From Bradyrhizobium sp. ISRA464 (lineage in GTDB: Bacteria; Pseudomonadota; Alphaproteobacteria; Rhizobiales; Xanthobacteraceae), in assembly GCF_029910095.1 (NCBI RefSeq), contig NZ_CP094526.1, forward strand, positions 6,138,001 to 6,202,000: DNA of 64,000 bases. Reading direction: 5' to 3'. Positions 7,056 to 14,666 of the stretch are shown in pieces. Under the pieces are notes generated by a model, which saw only the letters and a list, made by a program, of their open reading frames with translations, was not told where the DNA came from and ran no database searches. Made by a program: the position numbers and the translations under genes. How positions within the stretch are numbered: the stretch's first letter is position 1; each line of letters opens with the position of its first letter.

Positions 7056-9062
7056 GATCGCATCTAGGCTGTTCAGTTCTTTTTCGCCAATTTGCGTCAA
7101 CACCAATTTGCGGCCTTCGCGTCGGACCATTTTGATTGCGGTCAGTTTTTCGACCAGCCGATTTACCTTCGACTTGTTCAATCTGAGCAGGCCGGCCAAT
7201 TCCTGAAGGGACGCCTTCGGGTGCTTTTCGATTGTCCGCAACAGGCGGTTTTCGTCACGTTCCTGGCTGGCAGCATTGGACGCCATTTCACTATCGCTGA
7301 TTGCGCGTGCGATCACCGTCGGGATGTTGCGTCCCTTGCTGTCCTTCAACAGCGGATGCTCTCTCACGGCGTCGAGTTTGAACGCCAACGGCGAGAACGC
7401 CGGTCCGCGGAACTTCCCCTGCGCCTCGGCGCCGACGATGGTGTCGTTCGCTTTCAGGGCAATATTGCCGTCCACCTCGTTGAGGAACGCACCGCCGCCG
7501 CGTGGCAAGAGATCGTCATCAGCCGCTCGCTTCGTGGGGTGGCACAGGATCAGTACGCATGGACCGCCCGGAAGCCGTGTCAGCGACCGAAGCAGGCGAG
7601 CATTGTTTCCCTGTTGGACGTTGTCGTTTTCATTGTCGCCTTCAAAGTACGCTGCCGCAGTGTCGACGACCACCAAGGTCGGAAAGAGCGCCCTGTCCTT
7701 CACTTCCCGCTCAATGTTCGCGACGTTTTGCGAAATCGATACGACGCCAGGGAGGAAGTAGACGGGCACCGTTTCAGGGTCGATCCGCATTTCCTGCGTG
7801 AGGCCCAACCAGCGCATTTGAATATCGGTCGGGTTTTCACCGGCCAGGTAGACGACCGAGCCTTGTGACACACCAAGGCCATTGAGCGGGCGTCCCGTAG
7901 CCACGTGGGCACTGAAGCACATGGCGACTGCGGTTTTGCCCGTGCCAGTCTTTGCCGTCATCGAATAGCAAAAGCCGCGCTGCAAGACGCCGTCCAAAAT
8001 GTAATCCGGCGGCACGAACCCGCGAAGGAACTCGCCAGAAGACTTGATCAGTGTCGTTGCAGCGGGCGCCAAGGAAGGCGCTGCTATCGTATCGGCACTA
8101 TTGCCGAACATATCCGTGATCGTCTTGGCCGGATCTTTCCTGCCGGCACCGAGCCCGCTTTGGATCGTAGCCAGGCATTGACGCTCGCCATCCTCTGCGA
8201 GCAGTCCGTTTTCTCCGCAAGCCGCGAGCAGATCATGGACTGCAACGTCTGTAGCGATCTCGCCGTTTGCGACGTAACGCCCGACTTTCAAGGCCTGCTT
8301 GTTGAGTTCGTCGTTTCGGCCGGTCTCGGTCGTGGCGATCTTTTCACACGCGTCGGCGAGCACCTTAGCGGCGTGTGTCCCTACTGAGGGTCGATGCCCG
8401 GCGGGTGCAACTATCGTCGGGAGGTTGCGATCGGCTTTGATCTGTTCCGACTTTCTGAGTACAGGCAAATCGCGCAACCACTGTGGCGCCTCGGCGATCG
8501 TATGGCCCGCGTTGAGCCATCTGTACTGGTCGCCGTTTGGCTTAATGCTCGGCGGTGCAATGACAAAGCCGCCGTCGCCTTTGACGTCGATTCCGGGAGC
8601 GAGACCTTTCGCATCCGTACCCGCGATAGTCTTAACTTCAAAACCGGGATGCTTGAAAAAATAGTGCCGAGATCCCGACGGACTTTCCGCCATCAGTGTG
8701 GGTGGTAGCGGGCCATGCCGGGCTTCCAGCATCGCAAGGGATGCGAACCCATCGAAGGTGTGTCCACCTTCGATCGTATCGACATCGAGAACGAAAATGC
8801 CATTGCGCGCGCCAGTCGGAATACCGATCATTTGGCGCGTTGGGTCGGCGAAATCGTTGCGGATTTCATCTAAGTTACGCGTCGCGCCCCAATTGATGCC
8901 AGCGCCTTCGCCTTCGGCAGTGTCTGCGCTCTTATAGGATTTCTTGGATTTGCCCTCGATCCGCGCCGGAAATACAGCCAATTTCCATTTGTCAGCGAAG
9001 TTCAAGGCATGTGGCAGCAAACTACTTGCGGAATCCGCAGAGCATGATATTGTGTTCGTCAT
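6984..9062 (-). CDS. PrimPol/RepA-type primase-helicase of the prophage
   Basis: A 692-aa replication protein. The N-terminal bifunctional primase/polymerase domain (about 10-200) has WGATRNLDEIRNDF, the GIFVLDVDTIEGG acidic motif, SPSGSRHYFFKHPG and GIDVKGDGGFVIAPPS. The middle carries a RecA-like ATPase of the AAA_25/RepA type with Walker A AKTGTGKT near residue 367 and a VVVDTAAAYFEGDNEND segment as Walker B. The C-terminus has a winged helix, ASLQELAGLLRLNKSKVNRL. Such proteins start and drive replication of prophages and plasmids. It resembles in design, but not in ATPase type, the D5-type protein at 41.6 kb. The last 25 residues overlap the hexamer cluster. Confidence 0.82.
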   Translation of the reverse strand: MTNTISCSADSASSLLPHALNFADKWKLAVFPARIEGKSKKSYKSADTAEGEGAGINWGATRNLDEIRNDFADPTRQMIGIPTGARNGIFVLDVDTIEGGHTFDGFASLAMLEARHGPLPPTLMAESPSGSRHYFFKHPGFEVKTIAGTDAKGLAPGIDVKGDGGFVIAPPSIKPNGDQYRWLNAGHTIAEAPQWLRDLPVLRKSEQIKADRNLPTIVAPAGHRPSVGTHAAKVLADACEKIATTETGRNDELNKQALKVGRYVANGEIATDVAVHDLLAACGENGLLAEDGERQCLATIQSGLGAGRKDPAKTITDMFGNSADTIAAPSLAPAATTLIKSSGEFLRGFVPPDYILDGVLQRGFCYSMTAKTGTGKTAVAMCFSAHVATGRPLNGLGVSQGSVVYLAGENPTDIQMRWLGLTQEMRIDPETVPVYFLPGVVSISQNVANIEREVKDRALFPTLVVVDTAAAYFEGDNENDNVQQGNNARLLRSLTRLPGGPCVLILCHPTKRAADDDLLPRGGGAFLNEVDGNIALKANDTIVGAEAQGKFRGPAFSPLAFKLDAVREHPLLKDSKGRNIPTVIARAISDSEMASNAASQERDENRLLRTIEKHPKASLQELAGLLRLNKSKVNRLVEKLTAIKMVRREGRKLVLTQIGEKELNSLDAIVSPSFQPLLGGGRFPLPILPQKQ

Positions 9063-9098
9063 TCAATATGCGCCCTCCTACGGCGCTCATCCAAGAAG

Positions 9099-9130
9099 CC
9101 CCGCCCTGGCCGGCGGGGTTTTCTTTTTGA
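9099..9130 (+). terminator. Rho-independent terminator-like hairpin
   Basis: A GC hairpin with arms CCCCGCC (9099-9105) and GGCGGGG (9112-9118) and a six-base loop is followed by TTTTCTTTTT. The T-run is on the plus strand. On the minus strand the hairpin is followed by CTTCTTGG, a weaker tract, yet it lies just after the end of the 67-aa minus-strand gene, so it may act in both directions. No plus-strand gene upstream explains it. Confidence 0.6.
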
Positions 9131-9132
9131 GA

Positions 9133-9336
9133 TCAGAGGCGGCTACCTCGGGCAGCAATGAGGGACGGACAACGCTCTCTCACGAATTCGAGTCGTTCGA
9201 GGTCTTCGCGAAGAAGATCAAAAACTCTTTGCCAGCCGATCAACACCAACGGATCCCCGTCGAGCGGATAAAATTCGCAATGGCGGATGATGGCATTGCG
9301 ACGATTTTCGAGAACAACGTCGAGCGGTTGTCTCAT
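9133..9336 (-). CDS. Small hypothetical protein
   Basis: A 67-aa protein beginning MRQPLDVVLENRRNAI. The ATG at 9336 overlaps the stop of the 219-aa gene (ATGA), and this start is preferred over an in-frame ATG 42 bp upstream. The sequence contains YPLDGDPLVLIGWQRVFDLL and a charged C-terminal helix. No family is recognised. It appears coupled to the upstream gene and ends next to the hairpin at 9099. Confidence 0.45.
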   Translation of the reverse strand: MRQPLDVVLENRRNAIIRHCEFYPLDGDPLVLIGWQRVFDLLREDLERLEFVRERCPSLIAARGSRL

Positions 9337-9992
9337 TCGGTCACCGCCTTTCCGTCGTCGATGAGACACGTCCCCCAATCTCGGATGGTGTCTGCGTCAA
9401 GACGGCGGATCAATTGTGAGCCGGGTTTTCGTGAAACAAATTCGTTCTCAGCATCGGGCATAGGCTGGATGAACCGAACCTCAATCGTGTCGGCTTCAGT
9501 GTGATCCCGTGAATAGACGCGATTGCGCGAAACGACCAATCTAAGTGCGAATTCGTCGATGTAGAAATCGAGCGTCATCTGATGGCGGATGGCCCCTTTG
9601 CCCCCGTTCACTCGGTCAAATTCGTCGCCGGTCTCCTTCAGCCATGCGTCAAGCGCGCCGCCGTTTAGGTCTTCCCGAATTAGTCCAACGAGGAAGTCTT
9701 TGACATTTTGTGCTCGTGTGAACGCGAAACGATCGTCTCGCGCTGCAGCGTCAATCCGAACGAGTCGACGCCAAATGCGGACATGCTCGGCCGCGCGGTT
9801 GGCCACTTCCACTCCGCATACGCCGAGCAAAAGATTGATCTTATCGTCATCAGTCATTTCCGCACCGCGCGGACTTCGACCGACCGAAGAAATCAGCCCG
9901 GCTGGCTGCAAGACCCTGGCCACCGTTTTGACGTTCGCTTCCGCGATCCGCAGCCGCTCTGAGGTATGCGGAATGAGCTGAGAAAGCTTCAT
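9333..9992 (-). CDS. Hypothetical prophage protein with possible winged-helix N-terminus
   Basis: A 219-aa protein. The first 45 residues (LSQLIPHTSERLRIAEANVK, then TVARVLQPAGLIS) have the pattern of a winged-helix DNA-binding segment. The rest has WRRLVRIDAAARDDRFAF, QNVKDFLVGLIREDLNGGAL and a beta-rich part RLVVSRNRVYSRD, with no catalytic motif recognised. The start is 16 bp from a near-palindrome at 10009-10029, a likely operator, so this gene and its small coupled partner may be controlled by a repressor or may autoregulate. Function unknown. Confidence 0.5.
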   Translation of the reverse strand: MKLSQLIPHTSERLRIAEANVKTVARVLQPAGLISSVGRSPRGAEMTDDDKINLLLGVCGVEVANRAAEHVRIWRRLVRIDAAARDDRFAFTRAQNVKDFLVGLIREDLNGGALDAWLKETGDEFDRVNGGKGAIRHQMTLDFYIDEFALRLVVSRNRVYSRDHTEADTIEVRFIQPMPDAENEFVSRKPGSQLIRRLDADTIRDWGTCLIDDGKAVTE

Positions 9993-10005
9993 CTCAAAAT
10001 TTCCG

Positions 10006-10281
10006 TTGACTTTCTACTATGTGGAAAGTAGTGCCAATCTCGCCGATTTCGATCTGCACTTCCACGATTTACGAGGAACAGCGGTGACCCGTCTGGCGAT
10101 GGCAGGGTGCAGCGTGCCGCAGATAGCGGCAATCACCGGCCATAGCTTGCGGGACGTCGAAGTGATTCTGAACGCTAATTATCTCGGCGGCCAGGCTGAG
10201 TTGGCCGAACAAGCGCACCTAAAGTTGCTGGCGAGGTATGGAAATGGCCATCAGGAGAGTAAATCTGAACGCTCCAACTGA
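10006..10281 (+). pseudogene. Truncated tyrosine integrase (C-terminal fragment)
   Basis: Only the last ~80 residues of a tyrosine recombinase remain. FHDLRGTAVTRLAMAG carries the H-x-x-R pair, ITGHSLRDVEVIL the second histidine, and NANYLGGQ the likely catalytic tyrosine. Everything upstream, including the first catalytic arginine and the DNA-binding arm, is missing, and the apparent start (MTFYYVESS) is not a natural integrase N-terminus. The fragment is clearly related to the end of the intact integrase at 45148-46302 but is not a copy of it. It lies at the right border of the prophage piece and is probably the remnant of the integrase that brought it in, or of an older element at this site. 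Confidence 0.75.
10009..10029. promoter_or_regulatory. Near-palindromic operator candidate
   Basis: Arms ACTTTCTAC (10009-10017) and GTGGAAAGT (10021-10029) are inverted repeats with one mismatch and a three-base spacer. The site ends 16 bp upstream of the ATG of the minus-strand 219-aa gene, the right position for a repressor-binding site over a promoter. It also falls at the broken edge of the integrase fragment. The binding protein is unknown. Confidence 0.5.
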
Positions 10282-11015
10282 CGCCTTTTGCCTCGGCGTC
10301 CATTCTTTCGTCGTGGGACCTTTGCCACTTCTCGAAACACAAGTTTGGGTTTGTAATCTTCCGGTACGATCTGTGGTTCGTCGCTAAACAAAAGCGACTG
10401 CTCCAAATCATCTTCTTTCCGCAAAGCCGCCTTTGGCTCCTCGGGAGCCGGCCAGTTTTCAGGAGGCGGCAGCTTGGTACGCTTCAGCGTTGGTGAGAGC
10501 AACTGCCTCTCTTCAGGCGAAAGGTGCTCCGTGATAGATTCCAATTCTGACCGCAATCTTCCTAATTCTCGTTGCATGTCGTGCGGGCTCAACTCGCCGA
10601 CTGATTTTTCTAGTTGTTCAAGCCGTTTATCAAGACGATACAGTTTTCCCGGGACCTTCAACCGACGCTCAAATCGATAAACATCCTCTTTCGGAACTCC
10701 AGCTTTCTTGATGAACGGCTTGCAAACATCTACCGCGAACTCCCGCGCGTCATTGCACATTTCAACGACGCCTTCCTTAAAGCCTTTGTAATTCGCGACG
10801 AACCCGTAGACTCCCAAGAAGATCGAGCCAGCGACCGTGACACGCGTGATGAGCGAGCCCTCTTCAATCTGAACTTCGATTTCGACTTCGCCGCCATAAA
10901 TGTCCGCCGCAGCCCTAATGGCGACGCGCTTTGCGTAACGCCCGAGCGATCGAATTTGCTTATGAGAGGCAGAATACGGCTTTAGATGAATGTATGCTTG
11001 CGCAAGTTGTGTCAC
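10251..11015 (-). CDS. Hypothetical protein with membrane segment and coiled coil
   Basis: A 254-aa protein. Residues 1-60 contain a basic alpha/beta segment with GGEVEIEVQIEEGSLITRV, followed by a short hydrophobic stretch, TVAGSIFLGVYGFVANYKG, that may be one membrane or buried helix. The middle (about 95-175) has RRLKVPGKLYRLDKRLEQLE and further heptad-like helices. The C-terminus is highly basic (RRKNGRRGKRRQ). It converges with and overlaps the end of the integrase fragment by 31 bp. No family is recognised. It lies between the prophage and the tRNA fragment, so it could belong to either mobile element. Confidence 0.5.
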   Translation of the reverse strand: MTQLAQAYIHLKPYSASHKQIRSLGRYAKRVAIRAAADIYGGEVEIEVQIEEGSLITRVTVAGSIFLGVYGFVANYKGFKEGVVEMCNDAREFAVDVCKPFIKKAGVPKEDVYRFERRLKVPGKLYRLDKRLEQLEKSVGELSPHDMQRELGRLRSELESITEHLSPEERQLLSPTLKRTKLPPPENWPAPEEPKAALRKEDDLEQSLLFSDEPQIVPEDYKPKLVFREVAKVPRRKNGRRGKRRQLERSDLLS

Positions 11016-11173
11016 TGAAAGGCCCCCGCCTAACGCGAGAGTTCAGCACGGAGCTCGACCGAAATGAAGGTGTATTGAACGAATTACGAACAGAAACTGC
11101 AAACTGAGCACCAAACCGGCGCAACCGTTCCGGTGCCGTTCTCACTGAGGGTCGTCCAAGTGATTGATTTCCT

Positions 11174-11219
11174 TGGTGGGCGCACCAGGGCTCGAACCTG
11201 GGACCCGCTGATTAAGAGT
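11174..11219 (-). repeat. tRNA-Lys(CTT) 3' fragment, left attachment site
   Basis: Read on the minus strand, these 46 bp run from the anticodon loop (ACTCTTAA, anticodon CTT) through the variable region and a complete T arm (CCAGG-TTCGAGC-CCTGG) to the acceptor 3' strand and an encoded CCA. The 5' half of the tRNA is absent: the next bases to the right do not form a D arm or the matching acceptor strand. The identical 46 bp occur at 51335-51380. This is the signature of an attachment core left by integration into the 3' part of a tRNA-Lys gene, with the crossover in the anticodon loop. Confidence 0.88.
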
Positions 11220-11311
11220 CCGATGACAATCCAAATCATTTCAATGACTTGGCTTCTAAAGAGCGGATAGAGCACAGAAGGAAGATCAATCACTTACGAA
11301 CGGATTTCGAA

Positions 11312-11526
11312 ATGAAGGCTATCAACTTTACCGCTATTACTTTCGCGCTCACGACCTCCGCGTCTTTCGCCGATAGCCCCCGACGCCAAAGCCTGATGGC
11401 TCTCAGCGCATCCAGAGGACCGGTACCTGCCCTAGCTACGTCGGAGTCGGCAAGGTCGAAGGACACCCCCAGCGCATCCCGCAAGACCGGCAACCGCCGG
11501 TAGACCCCGAAATAAAGTACAAGTAA
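11312..11526 (+). pseudogene. Frameshifted small secreted protein
   Basis: A signal-peptide-like start, MKAINFTAITFALTTSASFA, begins at 11312. After a run of five C's (around 11374) the original frame loses sense. A neighbouring frame continues as PKPDGSQRIQRTGTCPSYVG and ends QPPVDPEIKYK at 11526. Small exported proteins with one or two TCPSGY-like motifs are common in Bradyrhizobium, and the two parts would join to about 70 residues. I therefore read this as a small periplasmic protein broken by a one-base change in the C-run. Assembly error at the homopolymer is an alternative. Confidence 0.35.
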
Positions 11527-11554
11527 GCTATTGGCCGGCAGGGGGAAATTCGGA

Positions 11555-12436
11555 ATGCCGGAACCACTTTTCGAGCCGATACCTATTGCGTACAGAGGAC
11601 TACTTGCCGACCAGCATTTTGTGGACGCACAGCAGTTCGGGCGATCGCTCATCGGCGCGACCAAGCTCGCGAACAGCATTTGTCACGAACTCTTTTGGGA
11701 GAGCATCACCCACGACCCGCGCTCTTACCACATACGCTTTTGCGTCGGGCCGAGTCGCGAGAACGGTCTGCTGCAGGAGATCTTCGCCATTTCCAATTCG
11801 GGACAGCTCCCACTCTATAGTCCGATCCTCATCACGGTTGCGAAGAAGTTCATCGAGCTCTCGATCAAAGCGATCATCGACAAAGTCCTATCGAAGAAGG
11901 ACAGCAGCAGTGTCGTTGACCGGATCCATGAACTCGCGATGGCCCACAACGAGTTCGCCAAGCAGGTTCACGAAGGCCATATGCGCGATAAGGTCTGGCT
12001 ACAACGGATGATCACAACGATGGCGCGCGAGAACCGCGCCTCGGTCCGGCAGCTCCCCGACCCGGTCGGAAGGACTGTCAATCACATGCAGATCGGCGAT
12101 GCGACCGCCGCTACTGTGATCGACGAGCCCGCAGCTGAAGTGCTCCGATCGCCGGATACTCTCAGCCTCGGCGATAAGGAGGAGTATGTTGTTCGCATTC
12201 ACGGCGTCTTTAAGACAAACGGCGCCTGTCGCGTCGAAATCCTGAACGAGCCAAAGAAGAAGATCGTCTCCGGGAAGATCGCCGACGATGAACTTGGCAA
12301 GCCTGGGAACGTGTACACTCGCGCACTTAATGAAGGCCTCATCCTTAAGGTCTTCGCACAGCCGACGATGAAGGATGGAAAGATCAACCGGCTCTTTATT
12401 ACGCAAGCGGAGATTGCGGACAGGGAACTCGTCTAG
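11555..12436 (+). CDS. Unknown protein at the head of the defence island
   Basis: A 293-aa protein. The ATG at 11555 has GGGGGA eight bases upstream and is preferred over an in-frame TTG at 11531. The N-terminal part (FEPIPIAYRGLLADQHFVDA) leads into SLIGATKLANSICHELFWES, then IRFCVGPSRENGLLQEIFAI, a hydrophobic helix LITVAKKFIELSIKAIIDKV, and a beta-rich C-terminal domain (EYVVRIHGVFKTNGACRVEI). The C-terminal domain could be a small sensing or binding fold. No catalytic motif is visible and I cannot name a family. It is the first intact gene inside the left attachment site and precedes an HNH endonuclease in the same direction, so a shared role in defence is possible but unproven. Confidence 0.55.
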   Translation: MPEPLFEPIPIAYRGLLADQHFVDAQQFGRSLIGATKLANSICHELFWESITHDPRSYHIRFCVGPSRENGLLQEIFAISNSGQLPLYSPILITVAKKFIELSIKAIIDKVLSKKDSSSVVDRIHELAMAHNEFAKQVHEGHMRDKVWLQRMITTMARENRASVRQLPDPVGRTVNHMQIGDATAATVIDEPAAEVLRSPDTLSLGDKEEYVVRIHGVFKTNGACRVEILNEPKKKIVSGKIADDELGKPGNVYTRALNEGLILKVFAQPTMKDGKINRLFITQAEIADRELV

Positions 12437-12596
12437 CTGCTCCTAGTCCATGCTGATCACTCGGACAATCGAGGTGCCGATCATCTGCACGCCGGCATCA
12501 TGGACAGTGGCGAGTGCGTCTATGATTACGATTCTACACACCAGCGCGACCGTCCCGACCATAGGGACACGGCTTCGCGGCTTTCGGAGAACTGAA

Positions 12597-13886
12597 GTGG
12601 CGCGCAAAACCAAATCGACACGATGGACCCGCGCTGCATTATTAGACGGATTGAAGCAGCTACCGGACCGCGCACCAATCGCGGAGGCGCTTCCCGGAGC
12701 GGATGCACCTCTGAAGGAACGATGGATTGACTGGGTCTCGAATTACAGCAGGGGCCGGCAAAAAAAGAACGCGTCTGCACGCACCATCTACAATCGGGTG
12801 CAACAACCACGATGGATTGTGTGGCTCGCTGAAGCAAGCGGGATCAATACTCGTTTGATCCGAAAGGCGACTAACAGTGTCGCCCGTCACGTTCGCCGCC
12901 AAACGCAAGCCAAGGAGGTACGGCGTATATTGCCATGGTCGCTCGTTGCTCGCCACCTCGAACAGATAAGATCATCTCGAGAGGTGGACAGTTCCCGTCA
13001 GTCTCCAAAGCATTTCGTCGGATATCACAATCGAGACGAGCAGGGTCCTTATCTTAAGGGCGACACGGTCCGTCAAGGCGATGAACTTGGCTTTGTTACG
13101 GCCAAACCCTTCCGCGAAGATACATTACTAAATCAACGCCTCTGGGTGTTCGAAGGTGTAGGATCGCCAAAGCGATACCACTTGGTCAGTTCTGGCCTGA
13201 TCAAGCGGCTGTCGCCATGGAAGCGCCCCGCAGTTTACCGTAAGCGCGGCCGTCAATACGGAAAACGAATCCACTACAGAGTGGACCTGACCCAGGATGC
13301 GATGGAGGTCACTGACCTGCCCTGGTTCAAGCAGCTTTTGCGCCAGCAGCAATCGTTCCGCAACGGTTTCAACCGCTTGTCCGACCGCAATATCATCCGT
13401 TCCCTCGAGCAGCTCCCACGGTGCACGGTGACCATCGACTTAACTGTAGACCGGACCTCACTCGTGGCAGACCTGGAGCAAATCAAGAAAGGGGTCAAGG
13501 ATCGAACAACGAGGAAGGCCTTGATCGACGCCCGTCTAGGGCAGGGGCAGTTTCGTGTCGCCGTCGAGAAGCTCTGGGAAAGCGCATGCGGGGTGACGGG
13601 CTGCAGGGTTTCCGCAGTGCTCCGCGCTTCGCACATCAAGCCATGGTCTCAGTCGAACAATCAGGAACGCCTTGATCCGGAAAATGGGATTCTGCTTGCG
13701 GCACACATTGACGCCCTATTCGATCAAGGTCTCATAACTTTCTCGGATGATGGGGCCATGATGATATCCAAGCGCATCAGCGTTCACGATCGCAAGCTCC
13801 TGGGGTTACCAGGACGACTACGGTGCCCGCCCACCAAAGCGCAACGCCATTTCCTCGGTCATCACCGGCGTGATATCTTTGAATGA
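12597..13886 (+). CDS. HNH_2 endonuclease with large N-terminal region
   Basis: A 429-aa protein. A GTG start at 12597 with GGAG upstream fits the protein best; earlier in-frame starts add residues of poor composition. Residues 1-110 are basic and helical and look like a DNA-binding segment. Residues 130-210 (FVGYHNRDEQGPYLKGDTV, then RLWVFEGVGSPKRYHLV) are a beta-rich domain that might recognise DNA. The C-terminus from about residue 330 is an HNH_2 nuclease: CGVTGCRVSAVLRASHIKPW, then LDPENGILLAAHIDALFDQG. The partner HNH_2 protein at 28914 has the same core on a different N-terminus, so the two bracket the methyltransferase-helicase set. Restriction-type cleavage of foreign or modified DNA is the likely role. 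Confidence 0.7.
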   Translation: MARKTKSTRWTRAALLDGLKQLPDRAPIAEALPGADAPLKERWIDWVSNYSRGRQKKNASARTIYNRVQQPRWIVWLAEASGINTRLIRKATNSVARHVRRQTQAKEVRRILPWSLVARHLEQIRSSREVDSSRQSPKHFVGYHNRDEQGPYLKGDTVRQGDELGFVTAKPFREDTLLNQRLWVFEGVGSPKRYHLVSSGLIKRLSPWKRPAVYRKRGRQYGKRIHYRVDLTQDAMEVTDLPWFKQLLRQQQSFRNGFNRLSDRNIIRSLEQLPRCTVTIDLTVDRTSLVADLEQIKKGVKDRTTRKALIDARLGQGQFRVAVEKLWESACGVTGCRVSAVLRASHIKPWSQSNNQERLDPENGILLAAHIDALFDQGLITFSDDGAMMISKRISVHDRKLLGLPGRLRCPPTKAQRHFLGHHRRDIFE

Positions 13887-14015
13887 GGTAGATATCCGAT
13901 GCGGTCCGGCGAATAGCGCCTTGCGCCGTCTCGCGCCGCTTCTAGGTAACCACGTTGGGCTTTGTCGAGGGTCGAAGGGCAGATCAATCGGTTAAGCCGC
14001 GCGATCCCGCTCAAT

Positions 14016-14316
14016 TCAGCTTGCAGCCTTACTCCTAAGGGCGACAAAATTCTTGAGCTTGTCTATTCCACCGCCGACGTTGCAGTACCCGCAGTAGAAC
14101 AGGCTTCGATCCGGCTGGAGTTCTAAGGTGTGATTGGTTCCGGGGCATCGAGCGTGCCACGTTCGCCGGGCACGGTGACGCCTCCGGCGCTAGTCCGAGC
14201 GACTCCGCTCTGACCACAATTTCGGAATCACGTAACGCAGCGCTTTCATTCGCGACACGCTCCATCTCGCGGCAGACATCTTCAACAATTTTTTCGACGT
14301 GCTCCTTGCTCAGCAA
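14016..14316 (-). pseudogene. Frameshifted small CHC2-type zinc-finger protein
   Basis: On the minus strand a good start (MLSKEHVEKIVEDVCREMER) runs to about 14175 and then changes to a frame of different character. The adjacent frame from about 14165 reads CPGTNHTLELQPDRSLFYCG, YCNVGGGIDKLKNF and ends with TGA at 14016. The C-x5-H, then C-x2-C spacing with the FYC-GYC-GG context matches the zinc finger found at the N-terminus of DnaG primases and related phage proteins. Joining the two parts gives about 100 residues. The gene therefore seems broken by a single frameshift. It lies in the 780-bp gap between the HNH gene and the large helicase operon. Confidence 0.4.
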
Positions 14317-14650
14317 CCCTGATCAGACGGATCTTAGTTTCCCGACAAACGCTAAACAGCCCCTTATGATGTCTGGCAACAACAGCTCGACCGAATTGAG
14401 CAGGATCGAATCGCTCGGCCGTTCGGCACGCAGCCAGGGCATGGTTGATGAAAAGAGCCGGATCGCTGCGAAATCGGCTTGGGCCCGCGCCCTCCCACAA
14501 CGGCTGCGTGCGTTCCTCGAAAACTGCCTGGACCTCCCTCCGCGAGTGAAACACAGACCTGTATGCATTAGACTTGGGGCTAACCCAATGAAAACGCCTA
14601 CCAAATTACAGAGCCGTTATGTAATGTCGTATCAACCAATAGATGATAGC

Positions 14651-14657
14651 GGAGGGG
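14651..14657 (+). promoter_or_regulatory. Strong ribosome-binding site fixing the helicase start
   Basis: GGAGGGG lies nine bases before the GTG at 14667. The encoded N-terminus from that GTG, NVFDLDSALVRDYERFARSF, matches the usual start of YprA/DrmA-type helicases, so this site decides the start over the upstream ATG at 14643. Confidence 0.65.
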
Positions 14658-14666
14658 TTGGCTATC

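Noticed and set aside
6661..7063. Several 80-108-aa open frames on both strands
   Set aside because: They cover the hexamer-rich region, have no natural start context and resemble no protein.
11174..11260. A complete tRNA-Lys gene
   Set aside because: The T arm, acceptor 3' strand and anticodon loop are present, but the D arm and 5' acceptor strand are not found next to either copy.
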